DNA of 64,000 nucleotides from positions 1-64,000 of the forward strand of contig CAITUV010000036.1 of the NCBI GenBank assembly GCA_903895725.1, in the 5' to 3' direction. The first letter of the stretch is position 1, and each line of letters opens with the position of its first letter. The position numbers were made by a program, and so were the translations under genes. A model generated the notes under the pieces. It was not told where the DNA came from. It saw only the letters and a program-made list of their open reading frames with translations, and did no database searches. Positions 25,587 to 33,412 of the stretch are shown here, one piece after another. This DNA comes from an uncultured Myxococcales bacterium (GTDB taxonomy: Bacteria; Myxococcota_A; UBA9042; CAIXZC01).

Positions 25587-26923
25587 GGTTTCCCTCCCGC
25601 CAGGGGCAGCCCCGAGGTCTCGACCAGCGCCAGGATCACGGCCCCCACTCCGAAAGGAAGATCCTCCTCGAGCGGGACCTTCCCGTACTCTTCGAGCTTG
25701 TCCGCGCTGGTGGGGCCGGAGATGCCGGTCACGATGGGCCGGCCCTCCTCGTCCTTGGCAATCCGGGAGTGGATTCCCTCCAAGGCGAGCGAGAGCTTCG
25801 GGAGCACGGCATCGTCCACGAGACTGTATCGCCAGGCACGTGCGATTCCGTAGGCGAACAGGGCCGAGGCGCTTGTCTCCAGGTAGTACTTCCCCGGATG
25901 GCTGAGCATCGTCCACCACAAACCGCTGGACGAATCCTGTACCGACAGCACGGCCGATGTCAGCTTCGCCAGGGATTCCCGGACCGTCGCATCGTCCTCT
26001 CCCCGCTCGATGCGCTGCAGAAGGTAACTGTACCCCGACGCGACGACCCATCCGTTGCCGCGTGCCCAGAACGCCCCGGGCGTCTGCTCCACGACCCAGT
26101 CGGAGGCGTGTGTGAAGAAGCCGGAATCATCCTGGAGCTTGGCGGCGAAGATCCCGTATTGCGTGCCGAACATATCCAGCGCCTGGGCGGCATTCAGCAT
26201 GCCGGCCGGCTGGACGTCGCCAGGCATGACGGCGTCGGCTCCCTCGTCCCTCCAGGGGGCGACCTCCTTCTGTGCCGAGGCCCACTCAATCAGGACGTTT
26301 CCGAACATGTAGAGCGAATCGATCCAGAGGGTCTTCACGGCAAACGTGCCGAGGTGGGAAATCCCGCCCTCGGGCGTCCGGAGCGCGACCATTTCGAGGT
26401 AGTAGATGGCATCCTGCACCACCGATGCGTACTTCCAGTCCTGCGTCTCCTGCCACAGGAACGCGGCAATCGCTGCCGGCGCGCAGGTGTCGCTGGACTG
26501 GATCGTGTATCCGGCCTCGATGTGATGGTCCATCCACGCCTTCATGTAAGCCAGCAGCTCAGGCGCCTGCGTGACCCGGTACAGCTCGACGAGCCCCGCC
26601 ATGAGCACGGCTTCTTCCCAATTCCAGGCCAGCTCTGCGGCCGGGTGCACGGCCATCTGGCGCTTGGCGATCTCCGTGGCCAGGGCGACGTTATCGGATG
26701 CCGGATCGGGGGGATACGGCCGCCGGATCCGAGCGAAGCAATCTGCGCCTGGAACTTCCCCCAGGCAGTCGGTGCGGGGCGCCTGCGGCGTATCGGGTCC
26801 AGGCCCTGCCTGGTCGGTGCGGGGCGCCTGCGGCGTATCGGGTCCAGGCCCTGCCTGGTCGGACGGGGAGCAGGCGCAGAGGCCGAAGGCGACGATTGGA
26901 GCAAGCCAGGGATTCCCAACCAT
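25583..26923 (-). CDS. GH88/GH105-like unsaturated glycuronyl hydrolase lipoprotein
   Basis: About 446 residues from ATG 26923 (GGGAGG six bases upstream), preferred over ATG 26944. The lipobox is LCAC, followed by a Pro/Asp linker containing a perfect 15-residue duplication (DNA at 26771-26860). The catalytic region has (alpha/alpha)6-barrel motifs of GH88/GH105: LWIDSLYMFGN, with the conserved Asp, ARGNGWV and ETSASALFAYGIARAW. Such enzymes remove unsaturated uronic acid from products of polysaccharide lyases, so the neighbouring lyase-style lipoprotein is a plausible partner. Exact sugar specificity cannot be read from the sequence. It ends by overlapping the next gene by four bases. Confidence 0.85.
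   Translation of the reverse strand: MVGNPWLAPIVAFGLCACSPSDQAGPGPDTPQAPRTDQAGPGPDTPQAPRTDCLGEVPGADCFARIRRPYPPDPASDNVALATEIAKRQMAVHPAAELAWNWEEAVLMAGLVELYRVTQAPELLAYMKAWMDHHIEAGYTIQSSDTCAPAAIAAFLWQETQDWKYASVVQDAIYYLEMVALRTPEGGISHLGTFAVKTLWIDSLYMFGNVLIEWASAQKEVAPWRDEGADAVMPGDVQPAGMLNAAQALDMFGTQYGIFAAKLQDDSGFFTHASDWVVEQTPGAFWARGNGWVVASGYSYLLQRIERGEDDATVRESLAKLTSAVLSVQDSSSGLWWTMLSHPGKYYLETSASALFAYGIARAWRYSLVDDAVLPKLSLALEGIHSRIAKDEEGRPIVTGISGPTSADKLEEYGKVPLEEDLPFGVGAVILALVETSGLPLAGGKP
26771..26860. repeat. Perfect 45-bp tandem duplication inside GH88-like gene
   Basis: Two identical 45-bp copies (26771-26815 and 26816-26860) encode DQAGPGPDTPQAPRT twice in the linker between the lipidated Cys and the catalytic domain. 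No base differs between the copies, so the duplication looks recent. Confidence 0.95.
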
Positions 26924-26954
26924 CGCCCGCCTCCCTGCAGCCATGAATCGGCCC

Positions 26955-27740
26955 CTACTGTGTCTGCCGCAGATTCACCGGGCGCCGGGCGGAAAGCCTC
27001 GTTGCGACTACGGTCATTGCGGCAAATGCCAGCAACAGCACGACGAACGACGTCCACGGGCTCTGCTCGAACACGCGGTACATGCCGGAGCTCCAGAGCG
27101 CCTGGTAGTCCGGATCCTCATAGTCCATGGCGACCCCGCGCACGAGGCACAGGAGGGGATAGCGCAGCGTCAGGAGGTGCAGGTCGATCGGAACGGAGGA
27201 GAGGGGGAAATCCCAGAGGAGGGAGACGACGGCTCCCACGGCCAGTGCGTTGCGGACGAGCAGGGCCAGCAGCGAGAAAAGTGCGACATAGACTCCACAT
27301 CCGACGAGGATCGGGATCTCGGCCAGCAGGATCCGATGAAGGTGAGTCGGCCCGCCGGTGAACAGCCCGACCAGCAGGTTCAAGACCGACATCAGGACGG
27401 CAAGGACGCCCCAGGCTGCAGCCAGGCGGCCCAGGAACGTCAGCGGGCGCGACAGGGGACGGGAGAGCAGGTACACGGCGGTCCCGTTCTCCACCTCGTC
27501 GGCAGCTGCCGCCGCTCCGAAAAACAGGGCACAGAACTGGAGCACGATTCCGGCCGGTCCGCCGAACAGGAACAGGTAGTACAGGCCGAGGCGCTCCTTC
27601 GGCCCCTGCGCCAGGATCCCGGCGACTGCAAACAGGAGCGCCACGAGGACGAGCACGAGGCCGACGATGAGGGTCCGCTTCGTGCGGACGACGGTATCGA
27701 GATAGAGGCGGGCCATGAGCGGGGCAGTGGCGGGCATCAT
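26955..27740 (-). CDS. ABC-2 type transporter permease
   Basis: 261 residues with about six hydrophobic helices, in the layout of NosY/GldF-like ABC-2 permeases. Near residues 75-95 it has the characteristic AADEVENGTAVYLLSRPLSR segment (motif GT..yLLs.PlsR) that follows the second helix. The start ATGATG overlaps the stop of the ATPase gene upstream, so the two are translationally coupled. Expected to pair with the ATPase at 27737-28672. The substrate is unknown. Confidence 0.85.
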   Translation of the reverse strand: MMPATAPLMARLYLDTVVRTKRTLIVGLVLVLVALLFAVAGILAQGPKERLGLYYLFLFGGPAGIVLQFCALFFGAAAAADEVENGTAVYLLSRPLSRPLTFLGRLAAAWGVLAVLMSVLNLLVGLFTGGPTHLHRILLAEIPILVGCGVYVALFSLLALLVRNALAVGAVVSLLWDFPLSSVPIDLHLLTLRYPLLCLVRGVAMDYEDPDYQALWSSGMYRVFEQSPWTSFVVLLLAFAAMTVVATRLSARRPVNLRQTQ

Positions 27741-28672
27741 CCTCCCCCCCCTTTCACGAGGTACCGGAAGACGGCCTCCAGGTTGCTGTCCGGAGACCAG
27801 AGCGCTTCGACCGTCAGGCCGGAGCCGGTGACGATGTCGGGAAGGGTGCCGTAGAACTGCCCCGGGTCCCGGGTCGTGGCATCGACGGTGCGGTCATCGA
27901 CGATCTGGACGCCGACCACGCCATCGAGCTGGAGCAGAGCCGAAGCGAGCTTCCTGGGCTCCGGAGACTCGAGGCGCACGGAGTGCGGATGCTCGTCCAG
28001 CAGGTCCCGGATTTCCTCGACCGTCCCCTCCGCGAGCAATCGGCCGCGGTGGATGAGAACGACCCTGTCGATGGCGGTCTCGAGCTCGTGAAGGACGTGG
28101 CTCGAGACCAGGATCGACATTCCCTGGCCGGCCATGTCCCTGAGTCTCTTGAGGATCTCGACGCGGCTCAGGGGGTCGACGCCGTTGAGCGGCTCATCGA
28201 GCACGAGAAGCTCGGGCCGGTGCAGGACGGCCTGGCAGAGCTTGGCCTTCTGTCGCATCCCCTTGGAATACTGAGTGACCGGCTTGTCCATGGCCGCGGC
28301 AAGGCCGATCTCCGAGAGGGCGTCCTCGGCACGGCGGGCGGCTTCGGCCGGCTCGATCCCGGAGTAGATTCCGAGGCGGGTGACAAGCTGTCTTCCGGTC
28401 ATCCCGGGCCAGACGCGTTCGGAATCAGGGCAGTAGCCGATGCGGCCTCGCAGGGGAGTATCGTCCCAGGGGTCCCCTCCGAGGACTCGGACCTTCCCCG
28501 CTGTGGGCGGCATGAGGCCGGTGACCAACCCGATGATCGTGGACTTGCCCGCAGCGTTGGGGCCGACCAGGCCGGTGATCCCCGGCCCTACATCGAGGGT
28601 GAGGTCGTTGAGGGCCAGGACCGGGCCGTACCGCTTGACGGCGCGGGTCAATTCGATGACGCTGCCGGTCAT
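27737..28672 (-). CDS. ABC transporter ATP-binding protein (second pair)
   Basis: 311 residues. Walker A is GPNAAGKST (37-45), the signature is a variant YSKGMRQKAKL in place of LSGGQ, and Walker B is LLVLDEPLNGVDP, followed by a switch His in SSHVLHE. The C-terminal 90 residues form the accessory region seen in ABC-2 exporter ATPases. It overlaps the permease genes on both sides by four bases, fixing its partners as the permeases at 26955-27740 and 28669-29505. GGAGGGACA precedes the ATG. Confidence 0.92.
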   Translation of the reverse strand: MTGSVIELTRAVKRYGPVLALNDLTLDVGPGITGLVGPNAAGKSTIIGLVTGLMPPTAGKVRVLGGDPWDDTPLRGRIGYCPDSERVWPGMTGRQLVTRLGIYSGIEPAEAARRAEDALSEIGLAAAMDKPVTQYSKGMRQKAKLCQAVLHRPELLVLDEPLNGVDPLSRVEILKRLRDMAGQGMSILVSSHVLHELETAIDRVVLIHRGRLLAEGTVEEIRDLLDEHPHSVRLESPEPRKLASALLQLDGVVGVQIVDDRTVDATTRDPGQFYGTLPDIVTGSGLTVEALWSPDSNLEAVFRYLVKGGGG

Positions 28673-29505
28673 TGTCCCTCCGCAGCGTCGGCAAGACGCC
28701 GGACCCGCATTCTCAGGAAGAGAGCGGCCCCGATTCCAAGAAACGCCAGGATGACGAAGGCGAGTGCACCATCGGAGTTGCCTTCGATGAGCAGCTCAGC
28801 TGCCTTCTTGTACAATCCGACCAGAGACAAGAGCTCGACCCACTGGACGTCGAGCGCCTGCTTGGCTGTGACCGCCATGATCTCGGACAGATAAAAGATT
28901 CCGACCCACGCCAGCCCGACGTACCGGGCCCGTGTGCCCAGCGAGCTGAGCGCCAGCACGAGCAGCGTCGTCACGAGCACGTGGAGAGCGGTGGTCCCGA
29001 CCGTGGCCAGGATGCGCAGAATCACGCCCAGCGCTCCCAGGGAGGGCCCCACGAGCAGCTCGAGCAGGACATACAGCAGGGCGGGAAGGATGTAGGCCAA
29101 TCCCAGCAGACCTCCGAGCGCCAGGAGCTTGCCGGCAGCGTAGCGCTCGGGGGACAGCGGCCTTGCCAGGTAGAGAAGGAGGGCGTTGCCGGCCCGGTCC
29201 TCGGCGATGAGCCCGGCCCCGGCGACCGCGGCCAGCAGTGCCATGAGCTGGAGCTGCGATGCCAGGAGCTTGGGCAGGAGATCCAGGCTCGGGATTGCTC
29301 CCTGGGCCATGTTCTCCACGAGCACCTTGACCAGCACGATAGCGGAGAAGAGCACGACCGGCACACAGCAGGCCAGGGCCAGCCATTTCACCCACCGCTG
29401 CCGGAAGAAGCGACGGAACTCGAGGGCCGCGATCACGAGAAAGCGGGTCTCGGGGGGCAGCATCGGCCCGTCGTACGTCCTGTATCCGCCTCGATAGATG
29501 CCCAC
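28669..29505 (-). CDS. ABC-2 type transporter permease (first pair)
   Basis: 278 residues from GTG 29505 (AGGGGAAACACG upstream). A cytoplasmic N-terminal segment is followed by about six helices. AEDRAGNALLLYLARPLSPERY is the ABC-2 permease motif after the second helix, as in the permease at 26955. It lies between two ATPase genes, 45 bp after 29551-30504 and overlapping 27737-28672 by four bases. The two permeases are only weakly alike, so the four genes may form one heteromeric exporter or two separate ones. Confidence 0.87.
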   Translation of the reverse strand: MGIYRGGYRTYDGPMLPPETRFLVIAALEFRRFFRQRWVKWLALACCVPVVLFSAIVLVKVLVENMAQGAIPSLDLLPKLLASQLQLMALLAAVAGAGLIAEDRAGNALLLYLARPLSPERYAAGKLLALGGLLGLAYILPALLYVLLELLVGPSLGALGVILRILATVGTTALHVLVTTLLVLALSSLGTRARYVGLAWVGIFYLSEIMAVTAKQALDVQWVELLSLVGLYKKAAELLIEGNSDGALAFVILAFLGIGAALFLRMRVRRLADAAEGQ

Positions 29506-29550
29506 CGTGTTTCCCCTATCCTTCGCTAGTCTTGAGAGTGAGGGCGTTGG

Positions 29551-30504
29551 TCAACTCGACTCCTCCTTTCCCAGGAGCCTCAGGAAGGCCTCCTCCAGTG
29601 AATCACGGGCGGGAAGAAGCTCCCGCACCTGGCATCCGGACTGTCGGGCTGCCTCGAAGACCAGGGCGGTTCCCCGGCCGTCAGGGAGCGTGAGGTCGAG
29701 AAGATGCCCTTTGCGCCCTGCCCGGCCGCCTCCCTGCTCGAGGAGGCGGACGAAGGCTCCCTCGTCCCCCCGGATTCTCGCCCGGAAGCGCCCCTTCTCG
29801 CTGCGTCCGAGCCGCTCGATGGGACCGCTGTAAAGCAGCCGCCCGCAGTCGAGCACCAGCACTTCGGTGCACAGGCTCTCGATGTCGTGCAGCACATGCG
29901 ACGAGATCACCAGCGCCACCCCCGACCGGGAGATGCCGGCCAGCAGCCCCATCATTTCGTCGCGTGAGTTGGGGTCGAGCCCGTTGAGCGGCTCGTCGAG
30001 GAAGACGAGCTTCGGCCCGTGCACCAGAGCCTGGCCCAGCTTGACCTTCTGCTTCAACCCCACGGAGTAGCCGGCCTGCGGACGGTGGCGCACTTCGTCC
30101 ATGCCGAGGTAGTCGAGCACCTCGTAGGCCCTGGAGAATGCGGCCTCACGGGGCATTCCGGACAGGCGGCCGGCCAGCACCACGGCCTCGAAGCCGGTCA
30201 TCCCCGGAAATGCGGCATCGTTCTCCGGCATGTAGCCGATGAGCTGGCGGGCCTTGAGAGGAGCGGTGCTCACATCCTGCCCGAACAGCGAGATCCTGCC
30301 CGCAGAGAAGGAGAGAAAGCCCAGCATCGTCTTGAGCAGCGTGGTCTTGCCGGCACCGTTGGGACCCAGAAGACCGGTGGCACTGCCGGGCTGCAGCGCG
30401 AAAGTGATTCCATCCAGTGCCCGGAATTGCCCGAAGTACTTGACCAGCTCACTGACCCAGACGAGCCAGGTCTGCGGATTGGCGGGCTGGCCGGGGTCGC
30501 TCAT
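29551..30504 (-). CDS. ABC transporter ATP-binding protein (first pair)
   Basis: 317 residues. Walker A is GPNGAGKTT (47-55), the signature variant is YSVGLKQKVKLGQAL, and Walker B is LVFLDEPLNGLDP, followed by ISSHVLHDIE. It is closely related in layout to the ATPase at 27737-28672, and both have the Lys-rich non-canonical signature typical of ABC-2 exporters. The start is 6 bp after the FHA gene stop, with AGGACGCC upstream. Likely energises export with the permease at 28669. Confidence 0.92.
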   Translation of the reverse strand: MSDPGQPANPQTWLVWVSELVKYFGQFRALDGITFALQPGSATGLLGPNGAGKTTLLKTMLGFLSFSAGRISLFGQDVSTAPLKARQLIGYMPENDAAFPGMTGFEAVVLAGRLSGMPREAAFSRAYEVLDYLGMDEVRHRPQAGYSVGLKQKVKLGQALVHGPKLVFLDEPLNGLDPNSRDEMMGLLAGISRSGVALVISSHVLHDIESLCTEVLVLDCGRLLYSGPIERLGRSEKGRFRARIRGDEGAFVRLLEQGGGRAGRKGHLLDLTLPDGRGTALVFEAARQSGCQVRELLPARDSLEEAFLRLLGKEESS

Positions 30505-30510
30505 GGCGTC

Positions 30511-31278
30511 CTACGCGACCACCTTCATGAGCTGACGGCCGATGAAGAGGTAGTCCCCTTCGTTGAGGATGCGCTCCTCGCCGTCTCTCAACCGCATGAA
30601 GGTTCCGTTGCGGCTGCCTGCGTCGGAGAGCCAGAGGCTGCCGTCTCGATGCTCCACCTGGGAATGCTTGTGGGACATGAACTTGTCGTCGGGGAAGGAG
30701 AAGTCGGCCTTCTCCCGGCCGATGATGACCTTGGCCTTGCGGGCGCAATGGACCGCACCGGGCTTGCCCCCCTTGAGCACCTGGACGAGCCTGAAGAACC
30801 AGTTCGACAGCGGGGTTCCGGCAAAAACGGTCCCGTCCTGATCGGCGACGGGCTCGACGGTCAGCCCTTCCTCGACAATGAAGAGCTGCTCCCCGCAGAT
30901 GAAACGGTCGCCGTTGCGCATCTCGACCGGGTCAGTGAGGCGGAAGTAAGTGCCGTTGGTGGACCCGAGGTCCTTCACGAGCAGCCTGCCATCCGCGTAG
31001 AAGAACGAGGCGTGGGAGGGGGACACGGTATCGTCGTCGGGAAACAGGATGATCCCGTCTTCCCGTCCGGCGACGTGCTCCTTGCCTCCCAGGGAGTAAG
31101 AAGCCGTCTGCCCGCCGTCGCCCCGGATGAGGACCAGCTTGAACTTGGGGGCCTGATCCGGAGTGGCCATCCGGGCAGTCCCGGAATCCGGCTCCTCCAC
31201 GGGTGAACCGCAGTTCATGCAGAAGCTGAACTCGGCCTGCACGTTCTCACCGCATCGGCTGCACTTCCTCTCGCTCAT
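30511..31278 (-). CDS. Zinc-ribbon plus double-FHA protein
   Basis: About 255 residues from ATG 31278. The N-terminal zinc ribbon is C6-x2-C9...C20-x2-C23. Two FHA domains follow: the first has AGREDGII, SPSHASF and GSTNGTY, the second IGREKADFSF, SHKHSQVE and GSRNGTF. Both keep the Gly-Arg, Ser-x-x-His and Asn-Gly positions needed to bind phosphothreonine. No membrane segment is present. It is the first gene of a tight run with the ABC exporter genes (6 bp to the next), so it may tether or regulate the exporter in response to Ser/Thr kinase signalling. That role is inference. Confidence 0.9.
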   Translation of the reverse strand: MSERKCSRCGENVQAEFSFCMNCGSPVEEPDSGTARMATPDQAPKFKLVLIRGDGGQTASYSLGGKEHVAGREDGIILFPDDDTVSPSHASFFYADGRLLVKDLGSTNGTYFRLTDPVEMRNGDRFICGEQLFIVEEGLTVEPVADQDGTVFAGTPLSNWFFRLVQVLKGGKPGAVHCARKAKVIIGREKADFSFPDDKFMSHKHSQVEHRDGSLWLSDAGSRNGTFMRLRDGEERILNEGDYLFIGRQLMKVVA

Positions 31279-31345
31279 TCCGCCCCCCTTCCGAGATGGC
31301 ACTTTCCGGTCACAGGGTTATTAATCGAATAGGTCGAGGCAAAAA

Positions 31346-33289
31346 TCAAGCATCGGGTTTGCCCGGTCCCCCCGGCGGCAGCTGTCGGGTGGGAGAAAGC
31401 TCCCCCTGGAGCTCGCCGACCTTGAACCGGCCGACGAGGAGAGCCAGCTCCTGCGCCTTGTCGCGGATTCGGGAGCCTTCGTCCACGGTCTGCTGGGAGG
31501 CCTCGAGCGCCTCGTGCGCGATGCGCTGGACCTCGACCATGAGCTGGGCGATGTCGTCCGAAGCGGCGGCCTGCTCCTTCACCGATTCCGCGGTCTCCTG
31601 CATGATCGAGGACAGCTCGGACAGGTGGTGGAGGGTGATGTTGACGAGCTGGCTGCCCCGCTCGACATCGGACTTGGAGCCGTCCATGCTGTTGACCAGC
31701 TCCTGGGTGACGGCCTGGATGGCGCGGATGTTGTCGATGATCTCCCGGCTGGACTTCTCGACCCGGCGGGCCTGCTCCCGCATCTGCTGGGCGACGACGG
31801 CGAACCCCTGCCCGGCGCTCCCGGCGCGGGCGGCCTCGATGGAGGCATTGAGGGCCAGCATCGAGTTTTCCTCGGTGATCTTCGAGATGAGCTCCGCGAT
31901 GGCTCCGATCTTCTCGACGTTGCCCTTGAGATTGCGGACCTTGTCCCAGGAGCCGTGGACGGTTTCCCGGATGCGGGCCATGCCGGAGTCGGTCTTCTCG
32001 ACCGATTCCCGCCCCTGGCCGGCAATCTGCGCTCCCTGGTTGGCGCGGGTCGCGATTTCCTGGATGGTTCGGGACAGCTCGTTGGTGAGGCTGGTCGAGT
32101 TCTCGACCCGACCCACCTGGCCCCGGGCACCTTCGAGGGTGCGAGTCGAGACGTGCGAGATCTCCTGGGCCGACTGGCCGAGCCTCAGGCTCGAATCCCG
32201 GATTCGCCAGACCAGGGAGCTGACCTTCTCGGCCAGCTCGTTGATCACGGTCGCAAGCTCCGCAAGCTCGTCCCGCCCCTTGACCTCCAGGCGGTGCGTC
32301 AGGTCGGCTTCGCCAGACACGATCTGCCGGATCGAGCCGGTGAACGACCGGATGGGACGGGTGATGGTGCCGGCCAGCAGGAACGCCAGGATGATCGCGG
32401 CCAGCACCCCTCCCACGCCGACGTAGACCACAGGCAGGAGGTTATCCGAGACGCGAAGCTCATAGCTTTCCCGAAGGCGGGACAGGACGATCTCTCCGGT
32501 CAGCTCCTGCCCTTCGAACGAGACCAGCTTCATCTCGCGAGCCGTCATATCGTAGGTGGCGTTTCCGAAGTCCATGACCGTGACATCGAGATTCCCCTCT
32601 TCCACCTTGTACCGGGAGGCCAGGGAAGCCGACAGCTCCTTCCAGTCGTCCCGCTGCGCCGTCGCGGCCACGACCTGCCCGTCGGCCAGGAGGGTGAGCT
32701 GGTGCCGCTTGCGCTTGACCGCGTCCGAATGCTGACTGTAGTTCTCGAACGGCCGCTCCAGCGAGCTTCCCAGCAGCAGGAACCCGACCTGCCGCTCGTC
32801 CAGCTTCACCGGCATGGCTGCCAGCATCCAGGCACGCCGGTCGGACAGGAGCACGGGCTGCGTGAAGGAGCTGCCCTCCGCCACCGGAGCCAACAGGCGC
32901 CCGCAGTTGAGCACCTGCGGCGGCACATCGGCCCCCGGCACTACGGCGGCGAAACGGTCGAACAGGACGATGAAGTCCACGACGTGCGTGGCATCGATTT
33001 CCTTCCGGAGACGGCGGCGGGCATCTTCCGCCCGGGCCGGATCGTTGGCGGCAAGCGCCTCGGCCAGCCCTCGATCGGATGCCAGGATTCGAGCCTCGAG
33101 GGAGAGGACTCCGAGGTGCGCCTCCTGGTACTTGAGGTAGCGCTCGAAGTGCTTGGCGAGATAGTCCCCCCGTGCCGCCGCGTCCTTGAGCTTGCCGTAG
33201 AGCACCCACAGCGTCGAGCCGACGGTCAACAGGAGCAACGTCACGATGGAGGCCAGAATGCGACGTCTCAGGGTCCAGAAGCCGGACAT
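31346..33289 (-). CDS. Methyl-accepting chemotaxis-like receptor
   Basis: 647 residues. TM1 is at about 11-31, a periplasmic sensor at 32-284 (about 250 residues, Cache-like length), and TM2 at about 285-307. HAMP starts at TRPIRSFTGSIRQI, and the signalling helical hairpin runs from about 360 to 630. The hairpin tip reads ITEENSMLALNASIEAARAG, a variant of the consensus IA.QTNLLALNAAIEAARAG that keeps the CheA/CheW contact core. No C-terminal CheR pentapeptide is visible. No che genes are present in the window, so it may feed a distant chemosensory pathway (motility or development). It is 67 bp upstream of the FHA/zinc-ribbon gene on the same strand. Confidence 0.93.
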   Translation of the reverse strand: MSGFWTLRRRILASIVTLLLLTVGSTLWVLYGKLKDAAARGDYLAKHFERYLKYQEAHLGVLSLEARILASDRGLAEALAANDPARAEDARRRLRKEIDATHVVDFIVLFDRFAAVVPGADVPPQVLNCGRLLAPVAEGSSFTQPVLLSDRRAWMLAAMPVKLDERQVGFLLLGSSLERPFENYSQHSDAVKRKRHQLTLLADGQVVAATAQRDDWKELSASLASRYKVEEGNLDVTVMDFGNATYDMTAREMKLVSFEGQELTGEIVLSRLRESYELRVSDNLLPVVYVGVGGVLAAIILAFLLAGTITRPIRSFTGSIRQIVSGEADLTHRLEVKGRDELAELATVINELAEKVSSLVWRIRDSSLRLGQSAQEISHVSTRTLEGARGQVGRVENSTSLTNELSRTIQEIATRANQGAQIAGQGRESVEKTDSGMARIRETVHGSWDKVRNLKGNVEKIGAIAELISKITEENSMLALNASIEAARAGSAGQGFAVVAQQMREQARRVEKSSREIIDNIRAIQAVTQELVNSMDGSKSDVERGSQLVNITLHHLSELSSIMQETAESVKEQAAASDDIAQLMVEVQRIAHEALEASQQTVDEGSRIRDKAQELALLVGRFKVGELQGELSPTRQLPPGGPGKPDA

Positions 33290-33355
33290 TTCGTCCCCCC
33301 TTGCGGGTCGTTCGTTTCACCTTACCACACCCGCCGCGCGTTCCAAAGATTTTGG

Positions 33356-33383
33356 TTTACCTTTGGGGTCGATCTCCTATAAT
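33356..33383 (+). promoter_or_regulatory. Candidate sigma70-type promoter
   Basis: A perfect TATAAT at 33378-33383 lies 30 bp upstream of the ATG at 33413. TTTACC at 33356-33361 is a partial -35 at 16-bp spacing. The AT-rich patch stands out in an otherwise GC-rich stretch and sits in the divergent gap between the chemoreceptor and the plus-strand run, so it probably drives the latter. Confidence 0.5.
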
Positions 33384-33412
33384 GTCGCCTGCGTACGGAG
33401 GGGGGGAGCTAC

